DNA of 64,000 nucleotides from Flavobacterium sp. J372 (GCF_024699965.1 NZ_JAJOMZ010000004.1:2106001-2170000); one strand, 5' to 3'; counted from the stretch's first letter, positions 20,088-30,995 are shown. The notes: generated by a model not told the origin, from the letters alone. Numbers and translations are program-made.

Positions 20088-20735
20088 TTATGAATGTTTT
20101 ACAGCTATAGATTCAAGCACATTTGCAACGCTTTTGCACTTGTCAGTTGCTGTTTCAAGAGCCGAAAGCACTTCTTTATACTTGATGATGTTTTTTGCGT
20201 CAGTCTCATTTTCAAATATATCGGCAACAGCTTTATCAAAAACGTTATCAGATTTATTTTCAAGCTTGTAAATCCTTTTACTTGCATCGGCAATACCTTT
20301 AAGGTTTTTCATGTCTTTAAGGTCAACAATAGCCATCTGTATCAGCTGTACAGCTTCAAGATTAATCTCTGTCATTTTCCTGATAGATTTCGTAATCTTT
20401 TCTACCTGGTACAGGCGCATACGGCTCGCGGCACCATACATATAGTCAGCCACATCGTCAATTGCCGAAATTAAGGCGTGTACATCTTCCCTGTCAAACG
20501 GCGTGATAAAGTTTTTACTAAGCTCAATGTTGGTTTTATGGGCAATTTCTTCAATTACGCTTTCAAGTTCCTCTATTTTCAGGTAATATGCATCCCTCTC
20601 CTTTTTTGGCGCATTTACAGCTTCATGCAGAGTAATAGCCATATCGGTAAGGTTTTTAGTAGCTTCTTCAAATAGCGGGAAGAACTTTTTATCTTTAGGG
20701 ACAAGAAATTGAAAAATACTGTTTAATGATGCCAT
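20088..20735 (-). CDS. DUF47 / PhoU-like phosphate transport accessory protein
   Basis: 215 residues, all helical, related to PhoU. FFPLFEEATKNLTDMAITLHEAV and ITPFDREDVHALISAIDDVADYMYGAASRM are the characteristic helices, with the DUF47 metal-site-like acidic cluster. It is first in the two-gene operon with the PiT transporter, where DUF47 proteins modulate uptake. ATG 20735 gives MASLNSIFQFLVPKDKKFF, the conserved start; the longer start at 20756 adds seven unconserved residues. Confidence 0.9.
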   Translation of the reverse strand: MASLNSIFQFLVPKDKKFFPLFEEATKNLTDMAITLHEAVNAPKKERDAYYLKIEELESVIEEIAHKTNIELSKNFITPFDREDVHALISAIDDVADYMYGAASRMRLYQVEKITKSIRKMTEINLEAVQLIQMAIVDLKDMKNLKGIADASKRIYKLENKSDNVFDKAVADIFENETDAKNIIKYKEVLSALETATDKCKSVANVLESIAVKHS

Positions 20736-20929
20736 TAGTATGTTTTTAAGCGGCAAAGGTATTCAGGCTATGTTAAGAAATAGTTAAGCAATTATAAACA
20801 ACAAGTTATCAAATAAATTAGTGCAAACAGTAATAAAGATTGCATTAATTTACGGCATTCTTGTATTATCAATCGATTTCGTATTTTAGCAGGCAAATTG
20901 CCTTTAACCCAGCAAATGTATAACCAATT

Positions 20930-22558
20930 ATGGATATTAACTTCAATAAAAACGAAGACCACAACAAACTTCTTCTTTCAGAAATGAAACAAAAACTTAC
21001 CAGGGTAAAACTTGGCGGAGGAGAAAAAAGAATAGAAAAACTTCATGGAGAGGGGAAAATGACTGCCCGCGAGCGTATAGAATACCTCCTCGACAAAAAC
21101 AGTAAAAGTATTGAAATCGGAGCTTTTGCAGGTGACGGAATGTATGCCGAACATGGCGGATGCCCATCTGGCGGCGTGGTGGTTAAGATTGGATACATCC
21201 GCGGTAAGCAATGTATAGTTGTTGCAAATGACGCTACCGTAAAAGCTGGGGCATGGTTCCCTATTACAGGTAAAAAAAATCTGCGGGCACAGGAAATTGC
21301 CATGGAGAACCGCCTTCCAATAATTTATCTGGTTGACAGCGCCGGGGTATACCTGCCAATGCAAGATGAAATTTTTCCTGACAAAGAGCATTTTGGACGT
21401 ATATTCCGTAACAATGCCATAATGAGCAGTAAAGGCATAACTCAGATTGCCGCTGTTATGGGCAGTTGTGTGGCAGGAGGGGCATACCTGCCAATAATGA
21501 GTGATGAAGCTCTTATTGTAGATAAAACTGGGAGTATTTTTCTTGCAGGAAGTTATCTTGTAAAAGCCGCGATAGGTGAAAGCATAGATAATGAAACGCT
21601 TGGCGGCGCCACAACGCATTGTGAAATATCAGGCGTTACCGATTATAAAGCCAAAGATGACAAGGATGCTCTTGACACAATTAAAAATATTGTAGACAAA
21701 ATCGGTGATTTTGATAAAGCCGGATACAGCCGTATAAAACCTGAAAAACCTGCATTGCCGGAGGCTGATATTTATGGGATATTGCCTAAATCACGTGCAG
21801 AGCAATACGACATGATGGAGATTATTACCCGCCTTGTTGACAATAGTGAGTTTGAAGAATATAAAGCCGGATATGGACAGACAATAATTACCGGCTACGC
21901 CCGTATTGACGGATGGGCGGTAGGCATTGTGGCCAACCAGCGCAAGGTTGTAAAATCTAAAAAGGGCGAAATGCAGTTTGGAGGGGTTATCTACAGTGAC
22001 AGTGCCGACAAGGCTACCCGTTTTATAGCCAACTGCAACCAAAAGAAAATTCCGCTTGTATTCCTTCAGGATGTTACCGGATTTATGGTAGGCTCAAAAA
22101 GCGAACACGGCGGCATAATTAAAGACGGCGCCAAGATGGTAAATGCCGTGAGCAATTCGGTAGTGCCTAAATTTACAGTAGTTGTGGGCAATTCTTACGG
22201 AGCCGGCAACTATGCCATGTGCGGTAAAGCTTATGACCCTCGGCTTATCTTTGCATGGCCAAGCGCAGAGCTTGCCGTAATGGGCGGTACGCAGGCAGCT
22301 AAAGTCCTGATGCAGATTGAAGCATCATCACTGAAAGCAAAAGGCGAAGAAATCACCCCTGAAAAAGAAGAAGAATTATTCAATAAAATTAAAGTACGCT
22401 ATGATGCACAGGTGTCGCCTTATTACGCTGCATCGCGTATATGGACAGATGCTATAATAGATCCGCTTGATACCCGCAAGTGGATATCTATGGGTATTGA
22501 AGCTGCTAACCACGCACCCATTGAAAAGCAATTTAATCTTGGTGTGATACAGGTATAA
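20930..22558 (+). CDS. Acyl-CoA carboxylase carboxyltransferase (beta) subunit
   Basis: 542 residues with two crotonase-like halves. The N half has GKMTARERIEYLLD, GAGWFPIT-like AGAWFPITGKKNLRAQEIA, and VDSAGVYLPMQDEIFPDKEHFGRIF. The C half has QDVTGFMVGSKSEHGGIIKDGAKMV and GNSYGAGNYAMCGKAYDPRLIFAWPSAELAVMGG. This pattern is closest to the methylcrotonyl- and related branched acyl-CoA carboxylases of leucine breakdown. The biotin subunit is not adjacent, so the substrate cannot be fixed. Confidence 0.87.
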   Translation: MDINFNKNEDHNKLLLSEMKQKLTRVKLGGGEKRIEKLHGEGKMTARERIEYLLDKNSKSIEIGAFAGDGMYAEHGGCPSGGVVVKIGYIRGKQCIVVANDATVKAGAWFPITGKKNLRAQEIAMENRLPIIYLVDSAGVYLPMQDEIFPDKEHFGRIFRNNAIMSSKGITQIAAVMGSCVAGGAYLPIMSDEALIVDKTGSIFLAGSYLVKAAIGESIDNETLGGATTHCEISGVTDYKAKDDKDALDTIKNIVDKIGDFDKAGYSRIKPEKPALPEADIYGILPKSRAEQYDMMEIITRLVDNSEFEEYKAGYGQTIITGYARIDGWAVGIVANQRKVVKSKKGEMQFGGVIYSDSADKATRFIANCNQKKIPLVFLQDVTGFMVGSKSEHGGIIKDGAKMVNAVSNSVVPKFTVVVGNSYGAGNYAMCGKAYDPRLIFAWPSAELAVMGGTQAAKVLMQIEASSLKAKGEEITPEKEEELFNKIKVRYDAQVSPYYAASRIWTDAIIDPLDTRKWISMGIEAANHAPIEKQFNLGVIQV

Positions 22559-22560
22559 TT

Positions 22561-23481
22561 ATGAAAAAGATATATTTACTATTGGTTATTGCAATTTCTG
22601 CTTTTACTACTGATGTATCAGCGCAGGCAAAAGGGACGATAATAAAACTTGAGAATGTTAAGTCAAAGCATGTTGCGCCACGCAATGTAGAAATATACCT
22701 GCCCTCCGTTTATTTTACTGAACCCAAACGCAGGTTTCCGGTTCTATACATGCAAGACGGGCAGAATGTATTTAATTCTGAAACCGCCGGGTATGGAATC
22801 GCGTGGGAAGCAGGCAGGGCGGCCGACAGTTTGATTAATTCCGGCAAAGTTCAGCCCTTTATAATTGTTGCAGCATGGAATACAATTAATACTAGGTATA
22901 TGGAGTATTTTCCTGAAAAGGCTTTTAACTACTTCAAGCCTGAAGATAAAAAAACCATAGATGACCTTGCAATAAGCATGGGTGTTGAACCAAACTGGCT
23001 GGCTGATGAATACCTGAAATTTATTGTTGAAGAGCTAAAGCCTTATATTGACCAAAGCTATAACACACTTACCGACCAGATAAATACCGCTATTTGTGGG
23101 AGTTCAATGGGTGGATTAATATCCATGTATGCCATAAGTGAATATCCCGGCGTTTTTGGACAGGCAGCTTGTATATCAACACACTGGCCTGTTCTTTTTG
23201 ATAATACAAACATGGGCCCGTCGCAAGCTGTACGAGATTATATGGCTAAAAAACTGCCATCACCAAAAAATCACCGCATATGGTTTGACTATGGTACTGC
23301 CACACTTGACCAATACTATGAAGTCCACCAAAAAATGGTTGATGAAATGATGAAAAACAAAGGCTATAAATTTGGCCTGAACTGGGAAACCCGGAAATAT
23401 GAAGGTGCGGAGCATAATGAAAAAGCATGGCAGAAAAGATTCGGTGACATACTAACATTTCTGTACGCGAAAAACAAGTAA
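22561..23481 (+). CDS. Secreted esterase-like alpha/beta hydrolase (esterase D family)
   Basis: 306 residues with a signal peptide (MKKIYLLLVIAISAFTTDVSA). The body matches the putative esterase family: RNVEIYLPSVYF, FPVLYMQDGQNVF, then the nucleophile motif CGSSMGGLISMYA (serine near residue 181) and the terminal histidine in GAEHNEKAWQKR. The catalytic acid is probably in the DYGTATLDQYY segment. It starts 3 bases after the carboxylase stop, so it shares its transcript. Natural substrate unknown; members cleave acyl or siderophore esters. Confidence 0.82.
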   Translation: MKKIYLLLVIAISAFTTDVSAQAKGTIIKLENVKSKHVAPRNVEIYLPSVYFTEPKRRFPVLYMQDGQNVFNSETAGYGIAWEAGRAADSLINSGKVQPFIIVAAWNTINTRYMEYFPEKAFNYFKPEDKKTIDDLAISMGVEPNWLADEYLKFIVEELKPYIDQSYNTLTDQINTAICGSSMGGLISMYAISEYPGVFGQAACISTHWPVLFDNTNMGPSQAVRDYMAKKLPSPKNHRIWFDYGTATLDQYYEVHQKMVDEMMKNKGYKFGLNWETRKYEGAEHNEKAWQKRFGDILTFLYAKNK

Positions 23482-23482
23482 A

Positions 23483-24133
23483 ATGAAATTTACAGAAGCT
23501 GAACTGCAGCAACTTGCAAAACAACTGCGATGCCCTGACGAAAATGATGGGTTAAAGGTCGCAGAAATGATGAATGTTACAAATGCAAACATGATATCAA
23601 AAGCTATAGCTTCTTTAAATCTTCAACCAGGAGATGCAGTACTTGAGTTAGGTCCCGGCAATGGAAAACATATTGAGGAAATATTTAAGATTGACAATAT
23701 AAAATACTTTGGGGCAGATATTTCTGAAACTATGGTAGCTGAATGCAATAGACGGTTTAAAGTATTTAACAACGTAAATGTAGTATTAGCTGATGGCCTG
23801 ACACTCCCCTTTCCTGACAGTTCTTTCAACAAGATTTATACAGTAAATACCATCTATTTTTGGCAAGATGCTAGTAGTTACACTTCGGAAATTTTCCGTG
23901 TTCTGAAATCAGGGGGATTGCTCAGTATTGCTTATATACCTGAACGAATTATGCAAAACATACCTTTCGCTAAATATGGGTTTAACCATTATAGTGAAAG
24001 CCGGCTGAAAAGCTTACTTCTGGAATCGGGCTTTATAATCCGGGATGAAATGATAGAAAATGAATTAATTACAGGTAATACCGGTCAGCAGATTCAGCGT
24101 GAATTTGTAATAATCACAGCATCTAAAGGTTAG
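23483..24133 (+). CDS. Class I SAM-dependent methyltransferase
   Basis: 216 residues with the Rossmann motif I GDAVLELGPGNGKHIEEIF (about 53-70), motif II IKYFGADISETMVAECN, motif III LADGLTLPFPDSSFNKIYTVNTIYFW and motif IV FRVLKSGGLLSIAYIP. It is of the UbiE/Methyltransf_11 type. One base separates it from the esterase stop, continuing the same operon. No C-terminal substrate domain indicates the acceptor. Confidence 0.85.
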   Translation: MKFTEAELQQLAKQLRCPDENDGLKVAEMMNVTNANMISKAIASLNLQPGDAVLELGPGNGKHIEEIFKIDNIKYFGADISETMVAECNRRFKVFNNVNVVLADGLTLPFPDSSFNKIYTVNTIYFWQDASSYTSEIFRVLKSGGLLSIAYIPERIMQNIPFAKYGFNHYSESRLKSLLLESGFIIRDEMIENELITGNTGQQIQREFVIITASKG

Positions 24134-24181
24134 CACGTAACTTTTTAGTATTTTTCATGACCAATACTCAAACAACACCTC

Positions 24182-25804
24182 ATGAAAAAATTTATACTGG
24201 CAGCGGTCATTATACTCCCAATGCTTTTATCGGCACAAAGCATTACACGCCGTGACACCCTGCAGGGTGGCCTTCGCCCCGAACGTACAAGTTTTGACGT
24301 ACAGCGATATGACCTTAATATTACCATTGATCCTGATAAGCGCTACATTTCAGGATATAACGATATCACATTTGGTGTTGTTGAAAAAACACAGAAAATA
24401 CAGCTTGACCTCTTTGAAAACATGAAGGTTGACAGTATTGTTTTTGAAGGTAAGAGGCTTACGTACAAACGTGATAATGATGCGGTTTTTATAACTTTCC
24501 CAAAACAACTTAAGAAAGGTAATGAATATGCATTGCGGTTTCATTATTCAGGCAAGCCGCTGGTAGCAAAGCGCGCACCTTGGGATGGCGGCTTCGTGTT
24601 CAGCAAAGACGGCAACGGAAAGCCGTGGATTGCAGTAGCAGTACAAGGCACAGGCGCAAGCCTTTGGTATCCGGTAAAAGACCACCAGACTGATGAGCCA
24701 GACCGTGGAGCAAGCATTAAAGTGGCTGTGCCAAACGGGCTTATGAATGTGAGCAACGGCCGCCTGAAAGGCAGTACCGACCTTAAAAATGGTTATACAC
24801 GCTGGGACTGGGAGGTGAAAAATCCTATAAATAATTATTGTATTACTGTAAATATTGCAGATTACGCTCACATTCACGAAAGCCATAACGGACTTGATCT
24901 TGATTATTATGTATTGAAAGCCAATGAGGAAACTGCCCGCAAACACTTTGAGGAAGTTAAGCCGATGATGGATTGTTTCCAGAAACATTTTGGGCAGTAC
25001 CCATTTTATGAAGACGGATATAAACTGGTGGAAACACCATATTTGGGTATGGAACACCAAAGTGCCGTAGCTTATGGTAATAAGTACAAGAAAGGCTATA
25101 TGGGATATGATGCCACAATGACGGGCATCGGGATGAAGTTTGATTACATCACCATACACGAAACCGGGCATGAGTGGTTCGGCAACAGTATCACTTCAAA
25201 AGACATTGCCGATATGTGGATACACGAAGGCTTTACCACGTATAGCGAATCAGTTTTTGTGGAATGCCGTTTTGGATATGACGAAGCCATGAAATACATC
25301 AACGGACAGCGTAACAGCGTAAGCAATGATAAGCCTGTAATTGGCATTTTCGGTGTAAATAAGCATGGCTCCGGCGATATGTATTACAAGGGCGCGCTAA
25401 TGCTGAATACACTTCGGCATATAATTAATGATGATGCCAAATGGTGGGCTATGATATTAAAATACAGCGAAACTTTCCGCAAAAAAATAATTGACACCGA
25501 AACTGTTGTTGAATTTTTCAATAAAGAAAGCGGTATGAACCTTACACCCGTTTTCAATCAGTATCTGCGTTACAAAGATATTCCTGTACTTGAACTAAGA
25601 ATGTGCAAAGGCCTTCTTTGTAGTCGCTGGAAAACTGACGTAAAAGACTTTGCAATGCCTGTAGATGTAATGGTTGATGGCAAACAAATAAGGCTATACC
25701 CAACAACCACAGGTTGGGAAGAAAAATTTTTAAAAGATGTAGACAGTACTGATGATGTTGAAGTTATGACAAAAAAATTCTTTATAAAAGTTGAAAAAAC
25801 CTAA
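24182..25804 (+). CDS. M1 family metallopeptidase (secreted aminopeptidase)
   Basis: 540 residues beginning with a signal peptide (MKKFILAAVIILPMLLSAQ). N-terminal beta domain FDVQRYDLNITIDPDKRYISGYNDITF; the exopeptidase motif appears as GMEHQSAVAYG (the Bacteroidetes variant of GxMEN). The zinc site is HETGHEWFGNSITSKDIADMWIHEGF, an HExxH-x18-E arrangement. It is shorter than E. coli PepN and ends after a small C-terminal beta domain. Probably digests peptides in the periplasm. Its last 4 bases overlap the menE end on the other strand. Confidence 0.92.
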   Translation: MKKFILAAVIILPMLLSAQSITRRDTLQGGLRPERTSFDVQRYDLNITIDPDKRYISGYNDITFGVVEKTQKIQLDLFENMKVDSIVFEGKRLTYKRDNDAVFITFPKQLKKGNEYALRFHYSGKPLVAKRAPWDGGFVFSKDGNGKPWIAVAVQGTGASLWYPVKDHQTDEPDRGASIKVAVPNGLMNVSNGRLKGSTDLKNGYTRWDWEVKNPINNYCITVNIADYAHIHESHNGLDLDYYVLKANEETARKHFEEVKPMMDCFQKHFGQYPFYEDGYKLVETPYLGMEHQSAVAYGNKYKKGYMGYDATMTGIGMKFDYITIHETGHEWFGNSITSKDIADMWIHEGFTTYSESVFVECRFGYDEAMKYINGQRNSVSNDKPVIGIFGVNKHGSGDMYYKGALMLNTLRHIINDDAKWWAMILKYSETFRKKIIDTETVVEFFNKESGMNLTPVFNQYLRYKDIPVLELRMCKGLLCSRWKTDVKDFAMPVDVMVDGKQIRLYPTTTGWEEKFLKDVDSTDDVEVMTKKFFIKVEKT

Positions 25805-26844
25805 TTAGCAACATTCTCTTCACGGATTATCTTACCGGAAGTTGTTTCGGCAAACTGAGGAACAAATAGTATTTCTTTGGGTTTTTCAAACTTACTTAGC
25901 TTTGAAAAAATAGCCTTGTCAACATCAAAAGGCTCTCCTTCAATAACTAGTATCAGTTTTTCGCCCAGTTCCTCATCCGGCATCCCTTTCATGAAAAACC
26001 TCCGACTAATTTTGCCGGCCAGCTTCTCCTCTATCTGTTCAGGAAAAAGCTTTACACCTCCGCTGTTCACCACATTGTCATACCTCCCCAGCCAGATAAA
26101 TTCATTTTCATTAAGCACCTGAACCACATCATTGGTAACTACCGGCTCGTCACAAATTGCTTCAGCATCAACAACAAGGCAATGCCTGTCATCTTCTTGT
26201 ATTTTTACATGAGGCAGTGTTTTAAAGGCCTCCTCGCCTACTCTTTTGCTGCAATATGCGTAATGGTCTCTGTCATGCCATACGTTTCGTATATCTCACT
26301 ATTCACAGCCTGCAGCTGTCCTGCCAGTGCAGCGCTTACTTTTGCCCCGCCTAAAATCAGTTTTTTTTACAAAGCTTAATTTTTCGATACTGTGCTGTGC
26401 CTGAAGAGGTACCATCGCTGCAAAATCGTACTGGGTATCAATCCGCTCCAGGGGCGTTGATGAAGGTGCAACAAGGTCAAGCTCCCACCCCAGGATAAAG
26501 GCACGAACCAGCATCATCTTTCCGGCGACATACTGTGTTGGAAGGCAGTGCAGCGCTTTTATTCCTGCCTCAAGATCAAAGAAAGCGCCGGTGGCTAAAG
26601 CAGAGTTTACCATAGCCTGCTTATCAATCCTGATGGTTTTAGGCGCTCCTGTTGTGCCTGATGTCTGCATCTCGATAGATGTATCAGCATCAAACCAGTA
26701 CATAAGGAAATCACCTACTGCCTTTTCGAAAGGTTCACCTTCTTTTATAAAACTGTAAGCAATACGCAGCAGGTCATCTTTTGTGAGATGGAAACCGTTG
26801 AGTTTAAAGGCGGGGTGTACAAAATTGTAATCAGGATTGGTCAT
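25801..26844 (-). CDS. menE: O-succinylbenzoate-CoA ligase-like AMP-binding enzyme, two frameshifts
   Basis: A short AMP-forming ligase of about 347 residues, the compact flavobacterial MenE type of menaquinone synthesis. The N part has the P-loop MQTSGTTGAPKTIRIDK and HCLPTQYVAGKMMLVRAFILGW. The middle reads LILGGAKVSAALAGQLQAVNSEIYETYGMTET in a second frame. The C part has FIWLGRYDNVVNSGGVKLFPEQIEEKL and TSGKIIREE. Breaks: T8 at 26361-26368 should be T7, and T4 at 26244-26247 should be T5 (plus-strand). No other men genes are near, so function rests on the family. Confidence 0.82.
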
Positions 26845-27794
26845 ATCTCTGTGTTGTTTGGTATAGTGTTGTTTGCAGGACTTTCAAGTTTACCGGTCAG
26901 TTTTTCGTTCCATGAGTGCCATTTATATTTTCTGCTGAAAATAAAGAGGATGATTGGATATATTACCAGCAACGGAACAAATATATCCCAGCTTGCGGTA
27001 GGTTCAGAAACATCTTTAAATACTGATGGTGTACGGAAGGCAGTCCAGTCGGCAGTAACCATAAGTGCTGCGGTAAGGTTATTTGCGGCGTGAAATCCCA
27101 ATGCCAGTTCTGTACCTTCATCCATCAGCGTCATAATTCCTAATGCCAGGCCTGTGCCAACATAATAAAATGTAACTACATAGCCCATTTTCCCCACTTC
27201 AGGATTAGCAAGATGCATACCGCCGAAAATAAGCGAAGTCATTATAAGCGGAAACCACTTGTTTTTAGCCAATAAACCAAAGCCCTGCATTAAATAACCA
27301 CGGAAAACAAGCTCTTCCACAGAGGTTTGTACGGGAATAAGTGGCACAGCAATGAGGGCGAGTATTAAAAATTTATCCCAGTTAAACTGGTAAATATATT
27401 TGCCGGGCTCAGCATAATATGCAAGCAAAAGAGAACCAACAGAAAATATTGTCCACAGAACAAAAGCAAACATGATTCTGCCCCAGTCGGTTTTCGGCCT
27501 TGCAGTAACAATGTCTTTAAAAGGCTGTTTGTGAAGCTTTTTCACAACAATAATTAACCCAACCATTGCAAACGCAAAAGATATAAGTATCAGGAAAAGC
27601 GTAAGGTTCATGTCGAGAAAACCCATCATGGCGTCTTGCGTGGTTGGCATAGGCCTTCCGGAAGACATAGTTTCAGCGGCGATTGCAAACATAAGTGGCA
27701 CTTGCCCGAAAAAGGATGCCATTATAACAATAAATGAGCCTAAAAGATACTTCCAAAATCTGTTTTCAGGAATAAAGCCTTGTTTTATAAACAT
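26841..27794 (-). CDS. CPBP family intramembrane metalloprotease
   Basis: 317 residues with about eight hydrophobic segments. The CPBP (Abi) motifs are clear: EELVFRGYLMQGF (motif 1, the two glutamates and arginine), FGGMHLANPE (motif 2, histidine) and LGFHAANNLTAALM (motif 3, histidine and asparagine). Members include CAAX prenyl proteases and immunity proteins. The stop overlaps the menE start by 4 bases, so they are co-transcribed. The substrate is not evident. Confidence 0.88.
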   Translation of the reverse strand: MFIKQGFIPENRFWKYLLGSFIVIMASFFGQVPLMFAIAAETMSSGRPMPTTQDAMMGFLDMNLTLFLILISFAFAMVGLIIVVKKLHKQPFKDIVTARPKTDWGRIMFAFVLWTIFSVGSLLLAYYAEPGKYIYQFNWDKFLILALIAVPLIPVQTSVEELVFRGYLMQGFGLLAKNKWFPLIMTSLIFGGMHLANPEVGKMGYVVTFYYVGTGLALGIMTLMDEGTELALGFHAANNLTAALMVTADWTAFRTPSVFKDVSEPTASWDIFVPLLVIYPIILFIFSRKYKWHSWNEKLTGKLESPANNTIPNNTEI

Positions 27795-27880
27795 TGTATT
27801 TGCTGATGTTTTATGTATTTCTTAGCACTAAGTTACTTTAAATTTCAGATAATAATGGCTTTCTTTGCAAAAAGAATTTG

Positions 27881-28222
27881 ATGATAACCATTTATCACAA
27901 CCCGCGTTGCAGCAAATCACGTGAAGGCCTGGAGTTACTTGAAAAAACTGGCAAAGAATATTCTGTTGTGAAATATCTTGACACGCCTCTTACCAAAATT
28001 GAGATTAAAGATTTGCTGAAAAAACTGGGAATAAAACCCTTAGAGCTTGTAAGGCAGAAAGAAGATATCTGGAAGGAGCATTTCGCTGCTAAAAAGCTAA
28101 CTTCTGTACAGATAATTAATGCTTTGGCAAAGTACCCTCAGCTTATTGAACGGCCAATTATTGTAAATGGAGACAAAGCTGTTATTGCCCGACCTGCTGA
28201 GAAAGCTAAAGAAATATTTTAA
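27881..28222 (+). CDS. arsC: ArsC/Spx-family thioredoxin-fold protein
   Basis: 113 residues from ATG 27881. It opens with ITIYHNPRCSKSREGLELLEKTG, the CxxS active site of arsenate reductase (glutaredoxin type), and ends with ERPIIVNGDKAVIARPAEKAKEIF, the conserved RPI segment containing the cis-proline. This form reduces arsenate with glutathione or glutaredoxin. There is no arsB or arsR nearby, so it could instead be a YffB-like member. Confidence 0.85.
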   Translation: MITIYHNPRCSKSREGLELLEKTGKEYSVVKYLDTPLTKIEIKDLLKKLGIKPLELVRQKEDIWKEHFAAKKLTSVQIINALAKYPQLIERPIIVNGDKAVIARPAEKAKEIF

Positions 28223-28300
28223 CAAACATTTAAGATTATCGAGTTAAACTAAAATCCAACTTTTGCGTCTAACACATCATTACATACTACAAATACTTTC

Positions 28301-30864
28301 ATGAAAAACATTTTAAACGCCTTATTACTTATTCTATTCGTTTCAACAACTGCATTTGCACAGGGAAATAAAATTAAAATTACAGGAAAGGTAACTGAGC
28401 AGGGTTCTAACCAGCCGCTTGAATTTGCTACAGTAAGTGCATTATCTACGGCGGGTACCGTTGCAGGCGGCGGGCTTACCGATGCCCAGGGTAACTATGA
28501 TTTTGAAGTAGCTCCCGGACCTACAGCATACAAATAGATTTCATATCATTCAAATCAACTGTAATACCGGCAAAGTCGTATACCGAAAATACAAATCTTG
28601 GCGCATCTGCTCTGGCTCCTGATGCCGAGCTGCTGCAAGCAGTAGAAATTGTTGGCGAACGCACCACGGTAGATATAAAGCTTGATAAACGTGTATATAC
28701 AATCGGTAATGACATGATGGTGAAGGGCGGTACCGTAAGCGATGTGCTTGACAATGTACCGTCGCTCTCAGTTGACAGTGAGGGTAACGTGGCGCTTCGT
28801 GGCAACCAGGGTGTAACTATACTTATTGATGGCCGCCCTTCTACACTTGCGGGATCTAATGTGGCTGAAGTATTGAGGCTGCTACCGGCAGATTCTGTTG
28901 ACAAAGTCGAAGTTATAACCAACCCGTCAGCGCGATATGATGCTGAGGGTGGCGGTGGTATAGTGAATATCATCCTTAAAAAAGGTAAAGCAGACGGCTT
29001 TAATGGTTCGATTACTGCAAATACCGGGACACCTGATAATCATGGCTTTGCAGCAAACCTTAACTTGCGCAGCACAAACTTTAATTTTTTCAGCAATCTT
29101 GGTTATAACTATCGACTAAATCCGGGTAACTCGTTCACCAATAGTCGTTACCTCAATGAGGACACAAATGAGACAGAAAGTTTCACAAACGAAACCCGTG
29201 ATAATGAGCGCCTTCGTAAAGGCTATAACGCAAGCTTTGGCCTGGAATGGTTTCTTGACAAGACAATCACATGGACAAACTCAGTAAACTTCCGCAGGAA
29301 CACAGGGGGTAATAAAGTTGATACTTACTTCGATAATTTTAATGCCGATGGAAGTTTTATAAACAGGATATACAGATATAATAACCAGGACGATCGTGAT
29401 GTTAACGTAAATTTCTCGTCAAGCCTTACCAAGAAATTTAATGACAACGGCCATGAACTTAGAGTTGATGCCTCGGTGTCAAAAAGCATTGATGATGAAA
29501 ATGCAGTTATAAACAACACAACGCTTGCCGGTGCAGGATCTGCTGACACTTTTGAGCATACAGTGAATGATGAAAAGCAGGACAGGCAATTGCTGCAGGC
29601 CGACTATGTATTGCCTATTGGAGAGAACACCCGCTTTGAAGCCGGTTATCGCGGAAGTTTTACCACACTTGAAACTGATGCACAGGCTGAAAGGCTTAAC
29701 CCTACAACCGGGGTTTGGGAAGACAACCTTAACTTTACCAACTTTCTACAATATAAAGAAAATGTAAATGCGCTATATGCCCAATATGGCTCTAAGATCA
29801 ATAAGTTTTCGTATATGTTTGGCCTGCGTTGGGAAGATTCAAATATTGATGTGAATTTAATTGACAGGAATGAGTACAACAATAAACGTTATAATAACTT
29901 CTTCCCTAGCGCATTTTTAAATTATGAATTTAGCGAGAGCAGCAACGTGAGCCTCAGCTATAGCCGCCGCATAAACAGGCCGCGCGGAAGGTTCCTGAAT
30001 CCCTTCTCAGGGCTTGAAAGTAACATAAACGTTTTCCGCGGTAACCCGGACCTTGACCCAAGTATGACTAACGCTTTTGACTTAGGATACTTAAAGCGCT
30101 GGGGTAAAGTTACGCTGAATACATCTGCTTACTTAAATATAACTACTGACAGCTACCAGTTTATAAGGCGCCAAAACGGTGAATTTGTAACACAGATAGT
30201 AGGAGGTGAAGATATTGTTGACCCGGATACGGGGGAAATTACCCCAGTTGATGAGCTGGACGTGCGCACACCGGTAACTACTACCACCCCGATAAACCTT
30301 GCTAAAGAATATCGCTTTGGGCTTGAGTTCAATATAAACTACAACCCGTTCAGGTGGTGGAGGATAAACAGCAACTTCAACTTCTTCCGTAACCAGACCG
30401 ATGGTGACTATACATTTACTTACATTAATGAGAACAATGAAATAGTTAACGATTACCAAAACTTTGACTTCACGGCATACGCCTGGACTACGCGTATAAA
30501 CAGTAAAATTAACCTTCCGTGGAAAATAGACTGGCAGTTGAACGGAAATTATGAAGGCACACAAAAAACCGCACAGGGAAGCCGCCGCGGCGTAGCGAGC
30601 GCTAATACAGCGCTAAGTAAAGACTTCCTGAAAGATAAGGCTACCATAGCTTTGAACGTGCAGGATATCTTCAACTCCAGGAAAATGAAGATCGAAACCT
30701 ATATACCATACAATGTACAATCATATGGCGAAATGCAATGGAGAGAGCGCCAGATAACACTTTCATTCACCTACCGCTTTAACATGACAAAAGCCGACAG
30801 GCAGAAAGAACAGCAGCAAAACCGCCAGCAGCAGGATGACGGCGGCGAATATATGGGAGGATAA
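28301..30864 (+). CDS. TonB-dependent-receptor-like outer membrane protein, frameshifted
   Basis: Signal peptide (MKNILNALLLILFVSTTAFAQ) and a carboxypeptidase-like domain (KITGKVTEQGSNQPLEFATVSAL) precede a plug with GGTVSDVLDNVPSLSVDSEGNVALRGNQGVTILIDGRPS and a 22-strand-type barrel of about 600 residues ending in ITLSFTYRFNM. It fits the flavobacterial OMP_b-brl_3/SusC-unrelated receptor type. The break is at 28517-28518: ccGGacc should be ccGGGacc to read APGTYSIQIDFISFKS. Corrected length is about 855 residues. The ligand is unknown; no susD partner is present. Confidence 0.85.
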
Positions 30865-30900
30865 AACAAAAGAAGCTTTCGGGCTCCTTTTTTGTTGGGT

Positions 30901-30995
30901 TTCCATTTCGAGCGAAGCTTGCGGAGTCGAGAATCTCAACTCTTAAATTTTAAATAGAAATTTCTCAGTTCCGCTACGCTGCATCCGAAATGGAA
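30901..30995. repeat. Imperfect inverted repeat of the flavobacterial intergenic type
   Basis: Ten-base perfect outer arms TTCCATTTCG (30901-30910) and CGAAATGGAA (30986-30995). Inside them lie related segments such as AGCGAAGCTTGCGGA and CCGCTACGCTGCATC, and gagaatctc against gaaatttctc. This looks like the dispersed palindromic elements seen between genes in Flavobacterium. The rest of 30865-31079 holds a weak T-tailed hairpin near 30870 and nothing else I recognise. Confidence 0.65.

Noticed and set aside
20978..21619. A 213-residue minus-strand frame
   Set aside because: Antisense to the acyl-CoA carboxylase gene, without domain or plausible composition.
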